Below are positions 62,699 through 64,000 of a stretch of DNA of 64,000 nucleotides, one piece after another; position 1 is the first letter of the stretch; every line of letters starts with the position of its first letter. The position numbers and the translations under genes were made by a program. The notes beneath the pieces were generated by a model. The model had not been told where the DNA came from. It did no database searches and worked only from the letters and a program-made list of their open reading frames with translations. The DNA is from CAVSUR01 sp963846005. GTDB lineage: Bacteria; Actinomycetota; Actinomycetes; Streptosporangiales; Streptosporangiaceae. The DNA lies in the NCBI GenBank assembly GCA_963846005.1, contig CAWJUH010000001.1, forward strand, positions 1,116,001-1,180,000. The letters are read 5' to 3'.

Positions 62699-63857
62699 AT
62701 GGCCATGCTCGCAGACATCGTCGATGCCGTCGTCGGCGTCGATACGCACACTGACACTCATACCGCGTGCTTGCTGGACCGGCTGGGCCGACAGGTGGCG
62801 GTGATCACTGTCCCGGCGGACCGTTGCGGTTACCGGACACTGCTGGCCTGGGCGCTGCGGAAGGCGCCGGGCCCGCAGCTGGCGTGGTCGGTCGAAGGCA
62901 CCCGTTCGCACGGGCTGGGATTAACCCGCTATCTCCAGGGCCGCGACCAGGCGGTCACCGAGGCTGGCCGGCCCGAACGTGCCGCCAGGCGACCGGGCGG
63001 GAAGTCCGATCCGGCCGATGCGAGCAGGGCAGCCCGCGATGCCCTGTCAGCTGACCGGCTCGCGCAGCCACGCGCCGACGGCAGCCGGGAAGCGCTGCGG
63101 ATCCTGCTCACCGCCCGAGCCCAGGCGACCACCGCGCGCACCTCGGCAGTCAACACGCTCAAGGCTCTGATACTGGGCGCTCCCGACGACCTGCGCCAGC
63201 AGCTGCGCGCCCTGAGCACGCCACGGCAGGCCAGCCAGTGCCGCCGCCTGCGCATCCATGCCAGCCAGCCCGTCGCCGAGAAGGTCCTGCGCGCGGAATT
63301 GCGCCGCCTGGCCACCCACATCGGCGCCTGGGACACCGAACTGCGCGCCAACAAGGCCCAGTTGCAGCAGCTGGTCACCCAGGCGATGCCCGTCCTGCTC
63401 GACCAGCCCGGCGTCGGACCGATGAGCGCGGCGCAGCTGCTCGGTGTCCTGGTCCCATAAAGGCCGGTGCCGGTCCGAGGCAGCCTTCGCCGCCCTAGCC
63501 GGGGTCAGCCCGCTGGAAGCGTCCTCCGGCAAGATCACCCGGCACCGGCTCAACCGCTTCGGCGACCGCGAGCTCAACCGCGCCCTGCACATCATCACCA
63601 ACTGGCGGATGCTCCACCACCCCACGACCCAGCATTACCTGACCCGCAGGCGCGCGGAGCAAAAGACCGATCCCGAGATCCGCCGCTGCCTCAAGAGATA
63701 CGCAGCCCGGCAGCTCTTTCGCCTCATGGAGACAACCTCAACCACTTGACAACCATAGAAGCGTCACCCGACGACGATCCGGAAAGCATCAGCCGGCGAA
63801 TCACATTTTGCCCTGGCCGCTTGATGCTTTACACACGGGCTTCGCCTGATGCTTGAC
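62422..63857. mobile_element. IS110-family insertion sequence (tentative ends)
   Basis: The boundaries are set by a 10-bp inverted match: GTCAAGCATC at 62422-62431 and GATGCTTGAC at 63848-63857. This is about 1.44 kb, within the usual IS110 range. True IS110 elements often lack clear terminal repeats, so the exact tips may differ. The inside is a frame-broken transposase with non-coding flanks. Confidence 0.55.
62699..63749 (+). pseudogene. IS110-family transposase with a frame break
   Basis: ATG 62699 has GAAGGGA upstream. The N-terminal RuvC-like part carries VVGVDTHTDTHTACLLD (Asp), SVEGTRSHG (Glu) and PGGKSDPADA (Asp). The frame stops at 63460 (LLGVLVP). One base out of phase near 63440, the C-terminal transposase_20-like domain resumes: SWSHKGRCRSEAAFAALAG, SSGKITRHRLNRFGDRELNRA, ending at 63749. 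Restored length is about 349 residues, normal for the family. Confidence 0.85.
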
Positions 63858-63859
63858 AC
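63783..63859. repeat. Cluster of AAGCATC-type repeats near the IS110 right end
   Basis: AAAGCATCAG (63783-63792) is followed by its inverse form twice: TGATGCTTTACAC (63822-63834) and TGATGCTTGACAC (63847-63859), which match at 12 of 13 bases, 25 bp apart. AAGCATC also occurs twice in the left flank. These may mark element ends or protein/RNA binding sites. Confidence 0.6.
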
Positions 63860-63884
63860 TCCCGCTCTCGCTTCGGAGCTGAGC

Positions 63885-64000
63885 ATGGTTGAGCGGAGAT
63901 ACAGGGCTGTGCTTGAGGTCGTAGCCAGGGTTCCGGCGGCTGAGGTCGCCCGTCGGTTGGGGTAAGCCGCCAGAGCGTACATGCCGGCTGCGGCGGTATC
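63885..64000 (+). pseudogene. IS481-like transposase, start only, with a frame break
   Basis: ATG 63885 opens MVERRYRAVLEVVARVPAAE and VARRLG, the N-terminal HTH of an IS481-like or similar rve transposase. A TAA follows at once, but the next frame gives SRQSVH, the expected continuation, so one base seems lost at about 63955-63960. The gene runs off the window end. Confidence 0.65.

Noticed and set aside
1..64000. Search for tRNA, rRNA or CRISPR repeats
   Set aside because: No T-loop-like GGTTCGAATC arms, no regularly spaced repeats of 25-40 bp, no rRNA-like stretches noticed.

Overview
The window is about 70% or more GC, with strong third-position GC bias, GTG and TTG starts, purine-rich ribosome binding sites and many 4-bp start/stop overlaps. 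WhiB, DHA2-type MFS and STAND/LuxR regulators, TetR and MarR proteins and an extracytoplasmic sigma factor add to the picture. This indicates a high-GC actinomycete, possibly Streptosporangiales-like, but the genus cannot be set from the sequence alone. No rRNA, tRNA or CRISPR array was seen.

Layout. 1-8.0 kb: a partial SDR, DoxX, a PEBP-type protein, a DPM1-like/GtrA fusion followed by a PMT-family mannosyl/arabinosyl-type transferase, a hydrolase and a DUF5996 protein. 8.06-11.2 kb: a translationally coupled four-gene cassette (acyl-CoA-dehydrogenase-like, GT2, PIG-L deacetylase, NodS-like methyltransferase). 11.2-15.8 kb: TetR plus a membrane protein, divergent from an ABC exporter. 15.8-21.8 kb: SDRs, GNAT, a Dabb protein, a HAD phosphatase and a Ser/Thr kinase. 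22.0-28.65 kb: a MarR gene and a CoA-transferase/SDR/GST/GST/ALDH/glutathione-synthetase operon. It matches in content and order the glutathione-dependent part of the rhodococcal isoprene cluster (isoGHIJ, aldH, gshB), without the monooxygenase genes. 28.8-38 kb: small and secreted proteins flanked by strong hairpins, an MFS exporter and BlaI. 38-46.7 kb: WhiB, a metallo-beta-lactamase-fold protein, a large LuxR, an ABC exporter, an ECF sigma factor and an M56 peptidase. 46.9-61 kb: a respiratory block with type II NADH dehydrogenase, GMC oxidoreductase, cydA-cydB-zwf-cydD-cydC, a MalT-like LuxR and a CMD-family protein. 61.4-64 kb: a hydrolase and insertion sequences (IS110 type and the start of an IS481-like element).

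Two signals stand out. The first is the iso-like operon; its promoter carries an inverted repeat that suits the adjacent MarR. The second is a shared upstream element (core CATCGGGGCGATG) before ndh, cydA and the CMD gene, which suggests one regulon for alternative respiration, possibly run by the LuxR gene beside the third site.

An unusual number of genes carry one-base frame breaks: the SDR at 1-575, the ABC permease, the kinase (two), an ABC ATPase, cydD, the MalT-like regulator and both transposases. Two others (GH15 and cupin) have internal deletions. Either the sequence holds residual indel errors, or this is a decaying accessory region. Coordinates for these genes span the whole reconstructed locus.
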